64,000 nucleotides of DNA from Ochotona curzoniae. Lineage: Eukaryota > Chordata > Mammalia > Lagomorpha > Ochotonidae. The stretch lies in the NCBI RefSeq assembly GCF_017591425.1, contig NW_024465369.1:29431001-29495000 (forward strand), given 5' to 3'. The notes beneath the pieces were generated by a model. It was not told where the DNA came from. It saw nothing but the letters and a program-made list of their open reading frames with translations, and searched no databases. Position 1 is the stretch's first letter. Every line of letters begins with the position of its first letter. A program made the translations under genes and the position numbers. This document shows positions 1 to 11,699 of the stretch, piece by piece.

Positions 1-771
1 TGGTGTGCACCACACTTTTCAAAGTCTGTTGATGTAGACGGTTTGTTTAAAATTGCTACAAACATGAATATTGTGTTGTCCTGTGGCATTATGATGGCTT
101 CAACACCAGGTGCAAGGAATTTCTCAGTCTCATTATAATCTTATGAGACCACCCTTATAGATATGCTCGTCATCACTGATTGAAGTATTGTTAGAGGTCA
201 CATGAGTGTTTTAAAAGCATCAGTGAAATGTCTGGTTCCTTGTGCATAGACTTTGTGGTCTGTTTCTTGAAGTATTCTTTGTAACACTGGATAGAACATA
301 ATTATCTAAGACAGGTTAAAAGGTCAGCCAGGGAGGATATCAGTGTACCATCCAAGGCTGCAGAAAATGAGATATATGCCAAGGTCGAGTGCTACATTTG
401 TTTACAACAAGACAGAAGGAGTATACAAGCTCCAGTTCCTTACAATATGTCAGTCCACCAAAAAAGCAGATACATTTTTACAGCCACTGGCACACAACAT
501 AACTGAGTGCTTTTGAGGATAATATACATGTGCTGGAGCATTGAAAAGTCAATATACTGGCTAAGCACTTTGCATGTAATGTAATTCAAGAGGATACCAG
601 CATGTTCTGTACCCAACACAAGTTTCCTCTTGGCAACACAATGTAACCATCAGGCTCTTCTTAGACCTGCTCTTATTTTCTCATTTTAACTTAAAATTGT
701 TTCTGAAAAATGAAGGCTTTAAAGTTTCAAAGAGGCAATAATGTTAATGATCACTCCAGTATTTGTGTTAG
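1..771. other. Gene-free AT-rich DNA
   Basis: I recognise no gene, exon or interspersed repeat here. The sequence is moderately AT-rich and every frame is broken by stops. It probably is plain intergenic DNA upstream of the CpG-island gene at 24 kb. Confidence 0.5.
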
Positions 772-1110
772 TCTATTTTTGGTTACATAAGCTGAAACAC
801 CTGAGAAGAGTGAGCTTCTTGAAGGAATGTAAAAAGGTTCAATTCAACTTACAGTTTGAAGGCTACAGTTCATGACTGGGCAGCCACACAATGTGACATC
901 ACAGTCTGTGACCAATGAAGAGGAGTGGTCACAAGCTGAGCCAGTGGGCAGAGGACATGGCAGAACTTGAACTCCAATAATCAAACTTCTTCAAAAGAAT
1001 CACCCTCCTGGGTCATGCGGCCAATAACCCAAACACCTTCCACCAATTCTACATTTCTGACGTCATAATTAAATCAGATCGCTACCCTTAATCAATCAGC
1101 CATGAAAACG
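772..1110. repeat. Probable decayed interspersed repeat, family unassigned
   Basis: The stretch begins 'GTGTTAGTCTATTTTTGG' and continues with ACACCTGAG, CTTACAGTTTGAAGGC and a CATGGCAGAAC-like segment. This order recalls an old mammalian dispersed repeat that I know by appearance but cannot name securely. No coding potential is visible. A masking run against a mammalian library would settle it. Confidence 0.3.
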
Positions 1111-2242
1111 TCAGAGTTTAAACATCCCAGGTAGCTAAAGGATTCTTCTGATTGAAAAATGTACATTATTTTTGTTCACTGCGTATAAAACTTTACTCAA
1201 GCAAATTAATAAAAATATGATTTAAAAAATCAATTCCAAATTATTCTATATTTCTTTAATTCGACCTAACCTATTTATTTCTCAAACATTCATGATTATA
1301 TAATTAAGATAATATATAAGACAAAAGCAACACTAGCGAAATCTAAGCATATATCATGAAAAAAAAATTAATGCCATGCTCTAGTTTATTAACTGATGTC
1401 TTTGATATCTTAATCCTTCAATTTAATACTGTAAAGGTATGTGTGTATGTGTGTGAATATGTGTTTACTAGTTAATGCCCATCTTATGAAAACATCAATA
1501 TCTGTAATTTTTAATGTCAGCCTATTTTTAGTAAGCCAACATGTTTAGTCTCCTATCTTAAAAATCACCAACTCCAGATACATATTTTTAAAAGTAAAAG
1601 CTAAACATGCATTATCCACTATGTTAGCCACTTGGATAAAATTTGTGCCAATTGTGAATACTCAGATTATGTATTTTACATCTCTAACTGGGGTTAATAC
1701 CTGTATTGACTTCTTCTTACAATGATTATCCTTATAAGTAAATATGAATTAACATAATTATTTAATAGCAACACTGTAGTTGCTTGCCCAGAAGGTTTTA
1801 ATACACTTTATTTTCTTACCAAACCAATTTCATATCCAAGGCTTTGATTATTTCCTTAGTACCAGTGGCATATCTAGCCCCTTCTCTGAGATTGCCTCCA
1901 AAATTTGCCCTAGATGTTTCAAAAACACCTCAATTCAACACGACCAAATCAAAGCACCATTCAGAGTCAATTAAAAATGTTCATCTTCCACTATTAACTA
2001 TCCAGTTGCTAAAACTAGAAAATTAGGAATCATACTTTGGATCATTATTTCTTTTTTATTAAGATAATTATTTATATTTTGGATGATTTTTACATAGTTG
2101 GTTAGGGTGTAAAGGATCAAGGGCTACAGAAAGTTGGATGAGACTTTTACCTCCACATTCTCTTTTTTCCTTCCTTATCATTATTTCTTTAACTCATTCC
2201 CCACTAAAATCTTTCCCCAAATCTAGCTGCTGAAAATGAATA
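1111..2242. other. Gene-free AT-rich DNA
   Basis: Very AT-rich sequence with short TGTG runs near 1440-1462. The small open frames at 1780-2026 have no recognisable domain, start context or splice signals and look like chance frames. I see no gene. Confidence 0.5.
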
Positions 2243-2508
2243 CCTTTATTTCCAAGTCAGAGTGATATAGAGAGAAGGACCAATAGACAACGAGCTCCCA
2301 TCTGTGACTTCAGATCTCCAACGTTTACAGTGGCTAAGGTTGGAGCCGGGAGTCAGGAACTCCAGGGAGCTCTAGCATGTGGATAGCACCAACACAATCA
2401 CCTAAACCATTGCCAGCTGTCTTTCGGGGCACCACTGATAAGAAGCTGGACTTGAGAGCTAGAGCAAGAATTAGATGCAGCAATTCTGACACGGTGCAGC
2501 TGTGAGAC
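2243..2508 (-). repeat. Old, diverged CSINE (lagomorph tRNA-derived SINE)
   Basis: Read on the minus strand the block order matches the older CSINE type. It has a head with AGCAATTCTGA/CATC-like remnants, a central TGGGAACTCC block (here GGAACTCCAGGGAGCTC), and an end with CTCTCTATATCACTCTGACTTGGAAATAAAGG. It is heavily mutated with no clear target-site duplication, so the insertion is old. Confidence 0.5.
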
Positions 2509-3364
2509 CTAATGACTAAGTAGGACTAATTATTTAAACCCCTCAGACGCTTACTTTTCCTTCCTGGCACAGACTGCATATATAATTTCAAATGGTTTTG
2601 TAAATAAATTTTATTAATGCTGGCAGAAAATTCCCCATCTCTGAACTAACAGGAAGGTTTGCAAGATAGAGACTCCATTGAACTTTAATCTCCAGAATCC
2701 TTTAATTCTCAGAAAGAAATTGGCATGTGGTATGTATTTGAAAAGTTTCGTTGGAAGATTCAGCTACCATATTAATGTAAAATTGAACCCCAGTACACAC
2801 TACCTTAAAGTAACATGGAAATTGACAAGGATGTTTTCTGGAATATTTTTGAATTATATGCAAAATATCAACTATAGACCATGTTATAACATCTCTAAAG
2901 AGTAATTCAAAAGACACACAGCTCTATTTTAAGATTGCCTATGAGGATGTTAATGATATCCTTGGGCTAATTTATGAAGCAATAGCTGAATGGCAAGATA
3001 TCATTGTCACAAATAGAAATATGTCAATTTTGGGGGAAACAAATTTATTTTCCTAAAATTGCCAAAATATGTCTACCATAGACAAATAATACATTGAGAT
3101 TTGTGTTAATGTTCAGTATAATAGTTTTTAAAGTATACATTTCCCACCATGTATTAGAAGTAAATATTTTCTGAACATTAATTTGTATGGAATATTCATG
3201 TTAGACGGTCAAAGGTTGTATTGCTGATGAATTTTTATTTATGGATCATATTTCAATAAATATGGCTCTATATAAGTGAAATATCATCATAAAAATGGAC
3301 TTTTAAAGATTCAATTTTTCAGTTTTTAACACATCAATAGTCATCTGGTAATATCTCTGCAATC
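2509..3364. other. Gene-free AT-rich DNA
   Basis: AT-rich sequence. Opposed short open frames at 2678-2917 on both strands overlap each other and show no domain or splice context, which is the signature of chance frames. No repeat is recognised. Confidence 0.45.
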
Positions 3365-3540
3365 TTCATTATTTGTAGGAATTTACATAGTTCTTTGCAC
3401 TTTACAAAGCATGAGAATGTGTTTAATGTTACTCAGTCTTCATAGCACATCAATTTTGTTGGTAAATCTGAACTTCAGTTGATAAAGAAGGAAGCTGAGG
3501 CACAGGATATTTATCCCAAGATGACCCAGTTTAGTAAATA
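3365..3540 (+). repeat. MIR-like ancient SINE
   Basis: The sequence shows the typical MIR order: CTTTGCACTTTACAAAGCATG, a decayed 'tcatttaatcctcac' zone, then GGAAGCTGAGGCACAGGAT followed by ATCCCAAGATGACCCAGTTTAGTAA. The last part corresponds to the MIR 'gaaactgaggcacagag...cttgcccaaggtcacacagctagtaa' core. It is ancient and shared across mammals, with no coding role. Confidence 0.65.
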
Positions 3541-3558
3541 TTGGAAAAGATTTACAAT

Positions 3559-3882
3559 TGGGCCTGACACAATGGCTCAACAGCTAAATCCTTTCCTTGC
3601 ATGCACCAGGATCCCATATGTGTGCTGGTTCATGTCCTAGCTAATCCAATTCCCATCCAGTTCTCTGCTTGTGGCCCGGGAAATAGGAAAATATGGCCCA
3701 AGTCCTTGGGACCCTGTGCCCAAGTGGGAGACCCAGAAGAAGTTCCTAGCTCCTGGCTTTGCATCAACTCAGCTCTGACCATTGCGGCCACTTGGGGAGT
3801 TAACCAGATGGAAGGTCTTTCTGTCTCTTCTTCTTCTTTCTGTAAATTTTCCTTTCCAATAAAGATGAATAAATCTTTAAAA
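3559..3882 (+). repeat. CSINE, moderately diverged
   Basis: Begins GGGCCTGACACAATGGCTCA (tRNA-like A-box region). It continues with GGATCCCATATG.GTGCTGGTTC (B-box region), CTGCTTGTGGCCCGGGAAA, CTTGGGACCCTGTGCCCAAGTGGGAGACCC and CACTTGGGGAGT, and ends CCTTTCCAATAAAGATGAATAAATCTTTAAAA. An open frame that runs through it (3601-3954) is SINE-derived and not a gene. Confidence 0.9.
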
Positions 3883-3974
3883 GAAAGGATATTACATTTG
3901 AGTAAAACAGGAATAGAAATATTGAATTCTCAAAACTGCATGTATAATAAATAATGAGAATATGTGAAGTATGT

Positions 3975-4765
3975 ATTGACTTGGGTACTTGGGTACTTGG
4001 GTCCACATGTGTGGTAGGTGCCGGTTATATGAGCTCTGGATGCAGGGATCCAGTGGGACCCAGTTCATGTGGCTCAGAGCACCAATGGTGCCGGGGGGTG
4101 AGGAGCCCACTGGCCATTCAATGGCATGCTTGTGGGGACTTTCAGGAGGCCCGGGGCATGGCATAGGTTAGGGCATGCGGGGACATGAGGGCTAACGTCC
4201 AGGATTGGTGGTCTGGCTGGGGAGTGCATGTGTCAGAACCAGGCCACCTCAGTGAAAAAGACAGAGAAATGGATGGCAAGCCTAGATGCGCATAGAGGAT
4301 ATAGCAGCCCAGAAACCTGCAGTGGACATCTGGTGCCATAACAGAAGAAGGAGGACAGAACAAATTGGACTACTACCCCAGCCTGGCAATGACAGCAAAT
4401 ATCTGGACAAATGGAAACTGTAAGCTCAACTATGTCAGCCAATGGACATTGGAAGGGTTTTCTCATGCTTGGATCAGTGAGATCAACAGCATTTCAGAAA
4501 TATAGAAACCACTTAGGCAGAAACCTTGGATCATGTGCCACATCAGGGACCCTGGGTTGATATCAGATGGCTGCTCCCCATCCCTGGGTACTTGGGCAAT
4601 TGGGAAGCTGGGTATGGCTTCTCCCCTTATCTCCTCCCTTCCCCCAGATACAGGAAGAAGAAATAGAAAATTTGGAAACAATGATCACACCCACTTTTCC
4701 CTAATCCTTGATACTTCCCATCAACTATGTAAACATCATCAAAAATTGAAATTAAAAAAATGTAA
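3975..4765 (+). mobile_element. GC-rich poly(A) retroposon, copy A (5'-truncated)
   Basis: The 3' part matches copy D (minus strand at 47.4 kb) in order: CCAATGGACATTGGAAGGGTTTTCTCAT, a TGAGATCAACAGCATTTCAGAAATA stretch, GGTATGGCTTCTCC, GGAAGAAGAAATAGAAAATTTGGAAACAATGATCAC, CTATGTAAACATCATCAAAAATTGAAATTAAAAAAA. It ends in an A-rich tail. Only a short part of the GC-rich repeat body remains at its 5' side, so it is 5'-truncated like a reverse-transcribed copy. No long ORF supports protein coding; frames such as 4533-4988 fall in element sequence. Confidence 0.7.
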
Positions 4766-5244
4766 AAACAAAAGCTCTACAGTCTTTCTTCAATTTAAGT
4801 ATTCCCTAGGGAAAATGTTTTTGCTTTGTCATTCACTAAATGTTCAATTCCAAGCTTTATTGTTATGTTCATACATTTATAATTGTATATACTTGCATTG
4901 TATACATATGCATGTGTCTCAATTATACTCTAAGAATAAATGTTCTAAGAGTAAACAAGTGCATACATACAATATGATACAGAACTAAATGGGATTCCCA
5001 TTGATCAAGATCTTGCTTACAGTTTGACTGAAGAACATTATGGTTTATATGCCTTTGCATTCATGACTTAAAAATTTAGAATTGTAGTAAAATGGCCATT
5101 TTAGAAATCTTAGAAAATCTTCCAAAAAAGGATTAATCATGACTTAATTAGAAACTTTAGATAAGTAGGAAACCAAGTATAATTCATTGGAGCATGGCTA
5201 TGAATGTTCTTATAAAAGCAGTAACATGAATCCCTTACGTTTTG
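4766..5244. other. Gene-free AT-rich DNA
   Basis: AT-rich non-repetitive sequence with no gene or named repeat recognised. Confidence 0.45.
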
Positions 5245-5440
5245 AGTCCCAAGTTCATTCACAGGAACAAGCACTATGATCGCTGATGTCATTTAATCTT
5301 TATAAATATCTCATAGTATGAGAAAAGCTTTCCTTTTTCCCAATGCAGGGTCTGTGGGTTAGGGAGCTTTGTGACTTGGCCAACTGTATTTAATTTATAA
5401 GTGCCAAGACACAGATTAAAATTAATTCTAACTGACCAAA
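5245..5440 (+). repeat. Probable MIR-family remnant
   Basis: The sequence has ATGTCATTTAATCTTTATAAATATCTCATA, then TTTCCCAATGCAGGGTCTGTGGGTTAGGGAGCTTTGTGACTTGGCCAA and ATTTATAAGTGCCAAGACACAGATTAAA. This parallels the MIR 'catttaatcctcacaa ... gaggcacagagaggttaagtgacttgcccaag ... agtgccagagccaggatt' order. It is strongly decayed. Confidence 0.5.
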
Positions 5441-5930
5441 AATCCCACAAAGCAAGACTTCTCCATAAATATCTGACCTCTCAATGGCTTATTGTGCATG
5501 TAAAAATATATTAAATGCAGAATATGTTAATTCATATGCATAAATGTGACTGCCTCAGTAGTGTGCTTATGAATACATAAGTTTATATATTATACTGATG
5601 ATAAAATTGGTCTTTAAAATTTTCAGCAAATTTATGTTAAAACAAAACTGTACATGAGTTTCACAATTTTTCCACTAAAAAATACTAACGTTTATTTCTA
5701 TGATCTCATGAGCTTTTTCAAGAATCTTTGCATACTCGCTCTATATGCATAATGCATTTACACACGGCACGTTATCTCTGTGCATATCTGTGTGCATAGG
5801 TGTGTGTGTGCTCATAAACATATTCACATATTGCACCATGATTACCTTAATGCCAGTATATTTCAGAGACCTATTTATAATGCAAAGTGGAGAACAAAAA
5901 AATAAGATTACTTATTGAAAATGTCATCAA
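5441..5930. other. Gene-free AT-rich DNA
   Basis: Non-coding AT-rich stretch with a short TG-rich patch (5790-5812). No gene is recognised. Confidence 0.45.
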
Positions 5931-6345
5931 CTGCCGGGAATGGAAGTGAAGGAAATACATCAATCCTCCCGCCTACCTTGAAGGCAAGCAGAAAGCAGAA
6001 CTGCTCTTTTTAAATCGATGAAATTAACAAAAGCAATTGAATGTGGCAGAGAGGAGATGTCAGGTACGAAGCAGCACATGTGGGACCTGCCGACTGTGAA
6101 TAACTTAGAGAGAGACATCAATGGCTCTGCTGCTGGAGATTACCTCACTCTCCGTGCAGCTGTAAAACACGGCAGCACTTGTCTGGGTGCCAGAAAATGT
6201 CAGGCCTTTAAAGACTCAGCCCTGGTTATGTGGAAAAGCACAGGAGCCATTTGCCCTAAATATTACACGTATTAAGTCTAAAGGCTCTGAAGTATTTAAT
6301 CCAGAAATACTTGCAACACTGGGATACTTGACTAAGAAAAGAAGA
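5931..6345. other. Candidate conserved non-coding element
   Basis: A block of balanced base composition within AT-rich, repeat-filled DNA that matches no repeat family I recognise. It contains clustered transcription-factor-like words: a TGACTGTGAATAA region near 6090, GCAGCTGTAAAACACGGCAG near 6158, and a GTATTAAG/TATTTAATCC region near 6270-6300. The 85-codon + frame at 6018-6275 has no domain and no strong start, so coding is unlikely. The conservation idea is inference from appearance only. Confidence 0.25.
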
Positions 6346-7200
6346 GCATGGCCTATTTTTTAATTCATAAGAAAAATTATTAAATCATAAGTGTTAAAAG
6401 AGCCCTCTTTCAATGACTCATGGAGAGATTGCCTACAGAAAATGTCAAATTCCAGGCTAGCGTCTCCCAGCTACCCAGACCACTGCCTCCTTCCACCCTC
6501 CCTGATGTCCTCCAGGAATAAGAACAAACTTCAATATCAGCAGAAGCAATATATATATCTGTAGTGACCACATTTGTAGAGGACTTTCCACTGATATTTT
6601 TATTCCAAGGCAGGAGGAGTTGTGGGCATTCTAGGCATGCCTGGATTTGCTGCTGCCGCTGCCAGTGGCATGCTATTGTGTGATTCAGCCAAACAGATGC
6701 CCCTTGGAGCCCACTGCAGCTTCCTTCTGCCCTCAGGACCTGGTGCCACTTACTCCTTTGCCCAGTCTTGGAAGCAGCTCATTACTGTGGAATCCTCCCT
6801 CACTCTGCCTTGATGCTAGTTAGTTACTCAATGAATAATTGGTAAATGAATGAATGAATATAGGTTACTGTAGACAGCAAACTGCAGTATTTGCAAAAGA
6901 ATTCTCAGTCTTTTGTCCTCAAATACAGCTAATAATAAGAGGATGAATAAGAAAGAAGGAAAGCAACTTTGATGGCCTGTCCACATTTTACTAGTTTGTA
7001 CCTAACAAACAGTGATTGATTAATATCCATTTGGTACAGACATTAGAACATATGGAACATATTTTAGTATCATTTATTGTCTACACTTTCAGATGCCCAA
7101 TCATATCTGTTATTTGCTATCTTTTAACTATTATTCTTTAAAGTCTGCAATTGTATCATCTTTCATTTAATAAGTCCCCCCAGATATTTTATTTATTTTT
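6346..7200. other. Gene-free DNA with minor simple repeats
   Basis: No gene is recognised. A short (GAAT)n run is at 6844-6859. The small + frame at 6622-6813 lies in a GC-balanced patch with CTGCTGCCGCTGCC, but shows no domain or splice signal. Confidence 0.4.
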
Positions 7201-7531
7201 AAAAGATTTACTTATTTTTATTAGAAAGTTGGATAGACAGGAGGAGATGGGAGAGACAGAGAAGAAGATCTCCCCTCTGATGATTCACTCCCCAAAAGGC
7301 TGCAATGGGTGGAGCTGAGCCAATCCGAAGCAAGGAGCAAGGAGCTCTTCCAGGTCTCCCATGGGGCTGCAGGGTCCCAAGGCTTTTGGCCATCCTCAAC
7401 TGCTTTCCCAGGCCACAAGCAGGGAGCTGGATGGGAACGGGGGCTGCTTGGATTAGAACTGGCGCCCATGTGGGATCCTTGCGCATGCAAGGCAAGGACT
7501 TTAACCACTATGTTATTGTGCCAGGCCTGCC
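7201..7531 (-). repeat. CSINE, fairly young
   Basis: Minus-strand copy. On the + strand it starts with the reverse tail (AAAAGATTTACTTATTTTTATT), passes GAAGATCTCCCCTC, CACTCCCCAAA, CTTCCAGGTCTCCCATGGGGCTGCAGGGTCCCAAGG, CAACTGCTTTCCCAGGCCACAAGCAGGGAGCTGGATGGGAA and GGCGCCCATGTGGGATCC, and ends CAGGCCTG at the tRNA-like head. Low divergence suggests a recent insertion. Overlapping open frames here on both strands are SINE-derived. Confidence 0.93.
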
Positions 7532-8114
7532 CCAAAATACTTTAAAAGTGTGAAGGAATCCAAGTCAAAACTGTCAAATAGGTAACATCTGGGAAGTTGA
7601 GCCAAAAGCATCAGGAGGATATTCTAGAACAGCAACATACAGCTCCAGGAGGAAGTTACAGGTAAAGTAGAGATCAGACTAGAAAGAGTTACTTAATATT
7701 ACAAAGTAAAAGTAGGAAGTCAGGTGGATCTGAGTCTCTGTAAGACCCAGGAAGACAATGTAACCCCAAATTGCAAGAAGGTGGAGAAGCTGGTGTTGGC
7801 AGACACAGGGCAGCAGAGAGGCTACTGCTGATACTTTGCAGTAAGAGCCAAAACAGAAGTGCACACTTGGCTTACATTGAGAACCCAAGTCTGAGATATG
7901 AGCAAGTGATGGACTTGAGTACTGTTCTAAACCTTATGTTTAGGAACATATCAAGATGTCCAAAGAACAGCGGATTGCCCCAGCTGGGCGAATCAGCCTA
8001 GGTTGCCCTGCACCTAGGCAAGTGTTTCACTGCTGGAAGAAAAGCAGCCAGTAGCTTGTTGTATTCCGGACCTGGTTAATGCCAAATTTGTGTTAACTAT
8101 ACAAGTATGCCAGC
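7532..8114. other. No gene seen
   Basis: Non-coding sequence between a CSINE and retroposon copy B. Open frames at 7679-8001 on opposite strands overlap each other and have no recognisable domain. Confidence 0.4.
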
Positions 8115-9835
8115 ATAGTTGCTTATTTTTTAATTTTTATTTTAAATATAAGTGGGGAAGACAGGGAAATTCAGGCTGGGACATACCACCCTGATCCCAG
8201 GTGGGGGTATGGTCTGAAGATTGCCCAGGGAAGAGGGGCTGGAAATGGGTTGGAGTGGGAATGGCTCAGGGCCCAGTTTGACAGGGAATGAGACTTCTGT
8301 GGTCTTCTACGAACTGGGTCCCTGCACTTGCAGATAGGTGAGGGAGCTCAGACAGAATGGTTAACAGGGAAGAAACTGGAGTGCATATCCGGGTCAGGCT
8401 AAGGCACTGCCCATTTGGGACTCCTGGGGTGTGATAAATAGCATCACCCACCATTCCCTGGTGCACCTAAAACCTGGGATAATCACCTGTGAGTGTTGCA
8501 GCAGGGGGTAGGCCACAACACCCACCAGAACATGAGAGAACTGAATCTGAGGGGGTGGATTATGTAGGGTATTGTGGGCCCACCTCTGTGCGATTGCAGC
8601 ACCCAGTGGTTTATGCTGAGAGCTAGGGGTGACAGACTGAGCCAGCCTAGACAAGAGAACTCATCTGACAGGAGCCTACCTAATATTTGAGGGAGCTGGT
8701 GCTGGGAGGAGGCTGGGGTAAGCAGGCTACTGTACCCCCTGGCACATGCAAGGGCCAAGAATGAGAGCAGATCATGTCAAGCACACATGAGATCTTGGGC
8801 TGGGATCAGGTCTGATAAAGGAACTTGGGAAACTCCCCTCATGGCTGCAGCTTCAGCTGGGGAGCACAAGAGCCAAGCTGGGGGCAGGCCAGACCGGGCA
8901 AGTCTGCAGCAGTAGTCAGCGTTTGTGTGGGCCAGGACTGGAACAGGCTGGGCTGGGCCAGGCCTCAGCACCCACGGGTGTGCATGAGAGCCCAATGGGA
9001 TGCCAGTTGGGCTGAGATAGGGTGCAGCAGAGGCTGACACATGCTAAAAATGGAGCTGTGAGTGAACAGCTACATCTAATGGTATATGCATTGGTTGGTG
9101 CAGGTGACAGACTGAACCTGACAATGCACTGGCTGATAAACAGAAGAAATAACTCTTACGTCAACGTCAACTCAGGCAAGGTTTCTTGAGGGACTCTCAA
9201 CTACACTGCTGGACTCAGACCCAGGCCTCAGGGAAAATCACAGGATAGGTGGTCTGACCTTGGAATGCATGTATTGGGACTGGGTCTCTTCAGTTGCTGA
9301 TGCCTGTGCAGTGGACAGCATGCCCTGATGCATGAGGGACATGACAGTCAGTTCATCTAGGCCAGAGGGGATGTTGACTGCCTTGTCAGAGGATGGGAAG
9401 CAGAGCAGGCTGGATAATTCTCACGGACAAGCTTTGCAGCGTGTTGGGTTGGTGGATTCACTAAGATGGACTTGGTCAATCAACAGACCTTGGAAAGATT
9501 TTCTCAGCCCTGGAGCAACAAAATCAGTAACCTCAAAACTAACAAAATGACTCAAGTAACCCATAGAACACTCTTCTCCACATCAGGATCTCTAAGGTGT
9601 TGTCAGAGAAACAACCCACATCCCCTGGAGCTGATATAGTTTGGCAGCAAGGAGTAGCCCCTCCCACTCCTCTCCTGTGGACACAGAAAGAAAAAAAAAC
9701 TACAATGAAATATTCATGCCAATCACTTTCCTCAGCAACTGAACCTCTACACCCTAATCAGAGGCTCACGTGGATGTGCCTCTCTTTCAACTATGGAAAC
9801 AATATTAAAAGGAAAATAAAAACTAAAATGAAAAG
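8115..9835 (+). mobile_element. GC-rich poly(A) retroposon, copy B
   Basis: Copy B is matched, in reverse orientation, by copy C at 39.2-41.2 kb. The 5' part (TGGGTCCCTGCACTTGCAGATAGGTGAGGGAGCTCAGACAG) matches the right end of C. The middle is a degenerate GC-rich array rich in CCAGCCTAG/GGGCTGGG words. The 3' part has the long shared block CAGAGGATGGGAAGCAGAGCAGGCTGGATAATTCTCA..., then CTCTCTTTCAACTATGGAAACAATATT and an A-rich tail. Neither strand holds a domain-bearing ORF, so it is non-autonomous. No target-site duplication was found by eye. Confidence 0.75.
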
Positions 9836-11035
9836 GAGTAGAGCCTTGTTGATAAGCTCACAAGTATGGGGGAAATTGATGAGAACAGAGATGCACGGGA
9901 TGGCGGAGATAGGGTTACTGCCTCAAATGCTGAGGGGAAAAGGGAAAACTTGCACAGTTGATCATTAGTGTTTATAGCTGAAGCACTGTAAATCCCACCA
10001 ACACATTTAGCACTGGTCTTATGCACTGCTCTAAATTATCTATGACCGCTACCTCTTTGCTGGAGTGTATACGGGAGGGAAATTGCTCCTTGTTGTTTCC
10101 AGGTGACAGCATGGATCTCATAACACCATTGTTGCTGCTCTGTCACTTCTCCCTCTGCAGGGGCATCCCTGGGTGTTTGGCCATCGAACAATTTAATTTA
10201 ATGCTACATTTTCTCTCTATGGTTTGCATGTTCTCTTGTATTTTTCCTTCAAACTCGGTACCTATTTAAGAATTATGGATGTAAAAACCAGAGTATACAA
10301 TAGCAGCTGTTGTCTGTACTTTAATCCGTGTCTTCATGTATCTCAACAGAATATGCTCTTGAAGTTAATGAATAGGTTCCTGGGACGGTACATGTGGAAC
10401 AGACTATAGACATTGTTAATTAACAAATTAATGGATTCTTTTTATTTCACATATTAAAATGTAGTTTATTTATAGAGGTGTCTGGTTTGATGCCAAATCA
10501 GACACAGAGGTTTCCTAAAGACTATTTGAGTTCTAATAGCTGAATACACTTAAAATATATTAACTAATCTGCTAATTTGGATCTATTGAGCATAAAATAA
10601 TCATTACTATGAATACAAGTTGAAAGAGCTTAAGGAAAACAAAGAAATTCTGATTATGGAGAAAGAGTTGAATATTTACTTTTCCTCATCAAATGAATAA
10701 ATGATTTATGATGCATTAAATAGTGACATGATTAATAAATTCATGTGTCACATTTTTATGAAGTTGACTTTTCACTGCTGCTTTTAACAGCACATTGCTG
10801 ATCTGTCAAACTAAATGAGCTTAGATATTTTAACACTTTGTTGAATGGATCTGAAAATACAAGTCTTCACCTTGTACTTTAAAATTGTATTTTATTTCAT
10901 CATGGACTTAACAGAGGACATGGAAATTTCTGCTTTTCATCAATCAAAAGTATCAGAAGCTAGGCTAAACTCTCATGTCTTCAGCCTTTTTATCCTTCTT
11001 CTGTCATTTCAGGAAAACAATTCCTTCAGTTTTTA
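9836..11035. other. Gene-free DNA, possible unique block at 9960-10270
   Basis: No gene is recognised. The stretch 9960-10270 is of mixed composition and matches no repeat known to me; downstream DNA is AT-rich with TTAATTAACAAATTAATGG near 10415. Several small frames here have no domain. Confidence 0.4.
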
Positions 11036-11480
11036 AAATTATTTTGTATTATTTTCCAAGAAACAGTTTTGTAAGTATAGGGCTTTCCCCCTTTCCACAC
11101 CCTTTCTCCCCCAATTGCTATTTTCCTCCCTATTTCTATTAGTGTAGTCTTTTAGCAACATTCTGCTATTTAGGCGCATCATGGTATTGTGGGTATAGAC
11201 AAAAGCAGAAAGTCCAGTATCATATTGTCAAGGTATATTGAACTGTTTCAATGAAAGGCCTCCTTTTATTTGTTAGTAGAGACGCTTATTGCAATGCAGC
11301 TTCACTTTTCAGTATGCTAGTCTCCATTACAGAGTTCATCCATGAGAATATGTACATATATTTGTTCACCTATATATCTATTTGTTTTGCAATGTACATG
11401 AATGTTACCTTGTATCAAGGAGAACATATGATATTCCCTGTCTCTGTGAATGTGAAACTCATTCTTCTTTCACAAACATA
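11036..11480 (-). mobile_element. L1 3' end fragment
   Basis: T-rich start followed by a pyrimidine-rich run (CTTTCCCCCTTTCCACACCCTTTCTCCC), then AAAGTCCAGTATCATATTGTC. The same phrase (GTCCAGTATCTTATTG) occurs in the L1-like block at 15.05 kb. Read on the minus strand this is a purine-rich L1 3' UTR running to a poly(A) tail. The stretch GAACATATGATATTCCCTGTCTCTGTG is like an L1 3' UTR in reverse. It is 5'-truncated. Confidence 0.5.
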
Positions 11481-11699
11481 ACATTTTTATATTAATGGAA
11501 AAGAACAATGTCTAGGTTAGGCATCTTCCTTTGGCTAGTCTGCATCTCTTCTCCTTCACATTGGATGTGCCTGAAAACATTTTCAGTTCTAGTTCATTCT
11601 TCCCTGTTTTTCACACACAGGAAGCTCACAGTGCTTACCAGTAGAATTCTGATTATTGAACCTAACTCTTTTCAATCTGTGTGACTCTGTCTCTTTAAA

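Noticed and set aside
7208..7553. Open frames around 7.2-7.5 kb on both strands
   Set aside because: They coincide with a CSINE.
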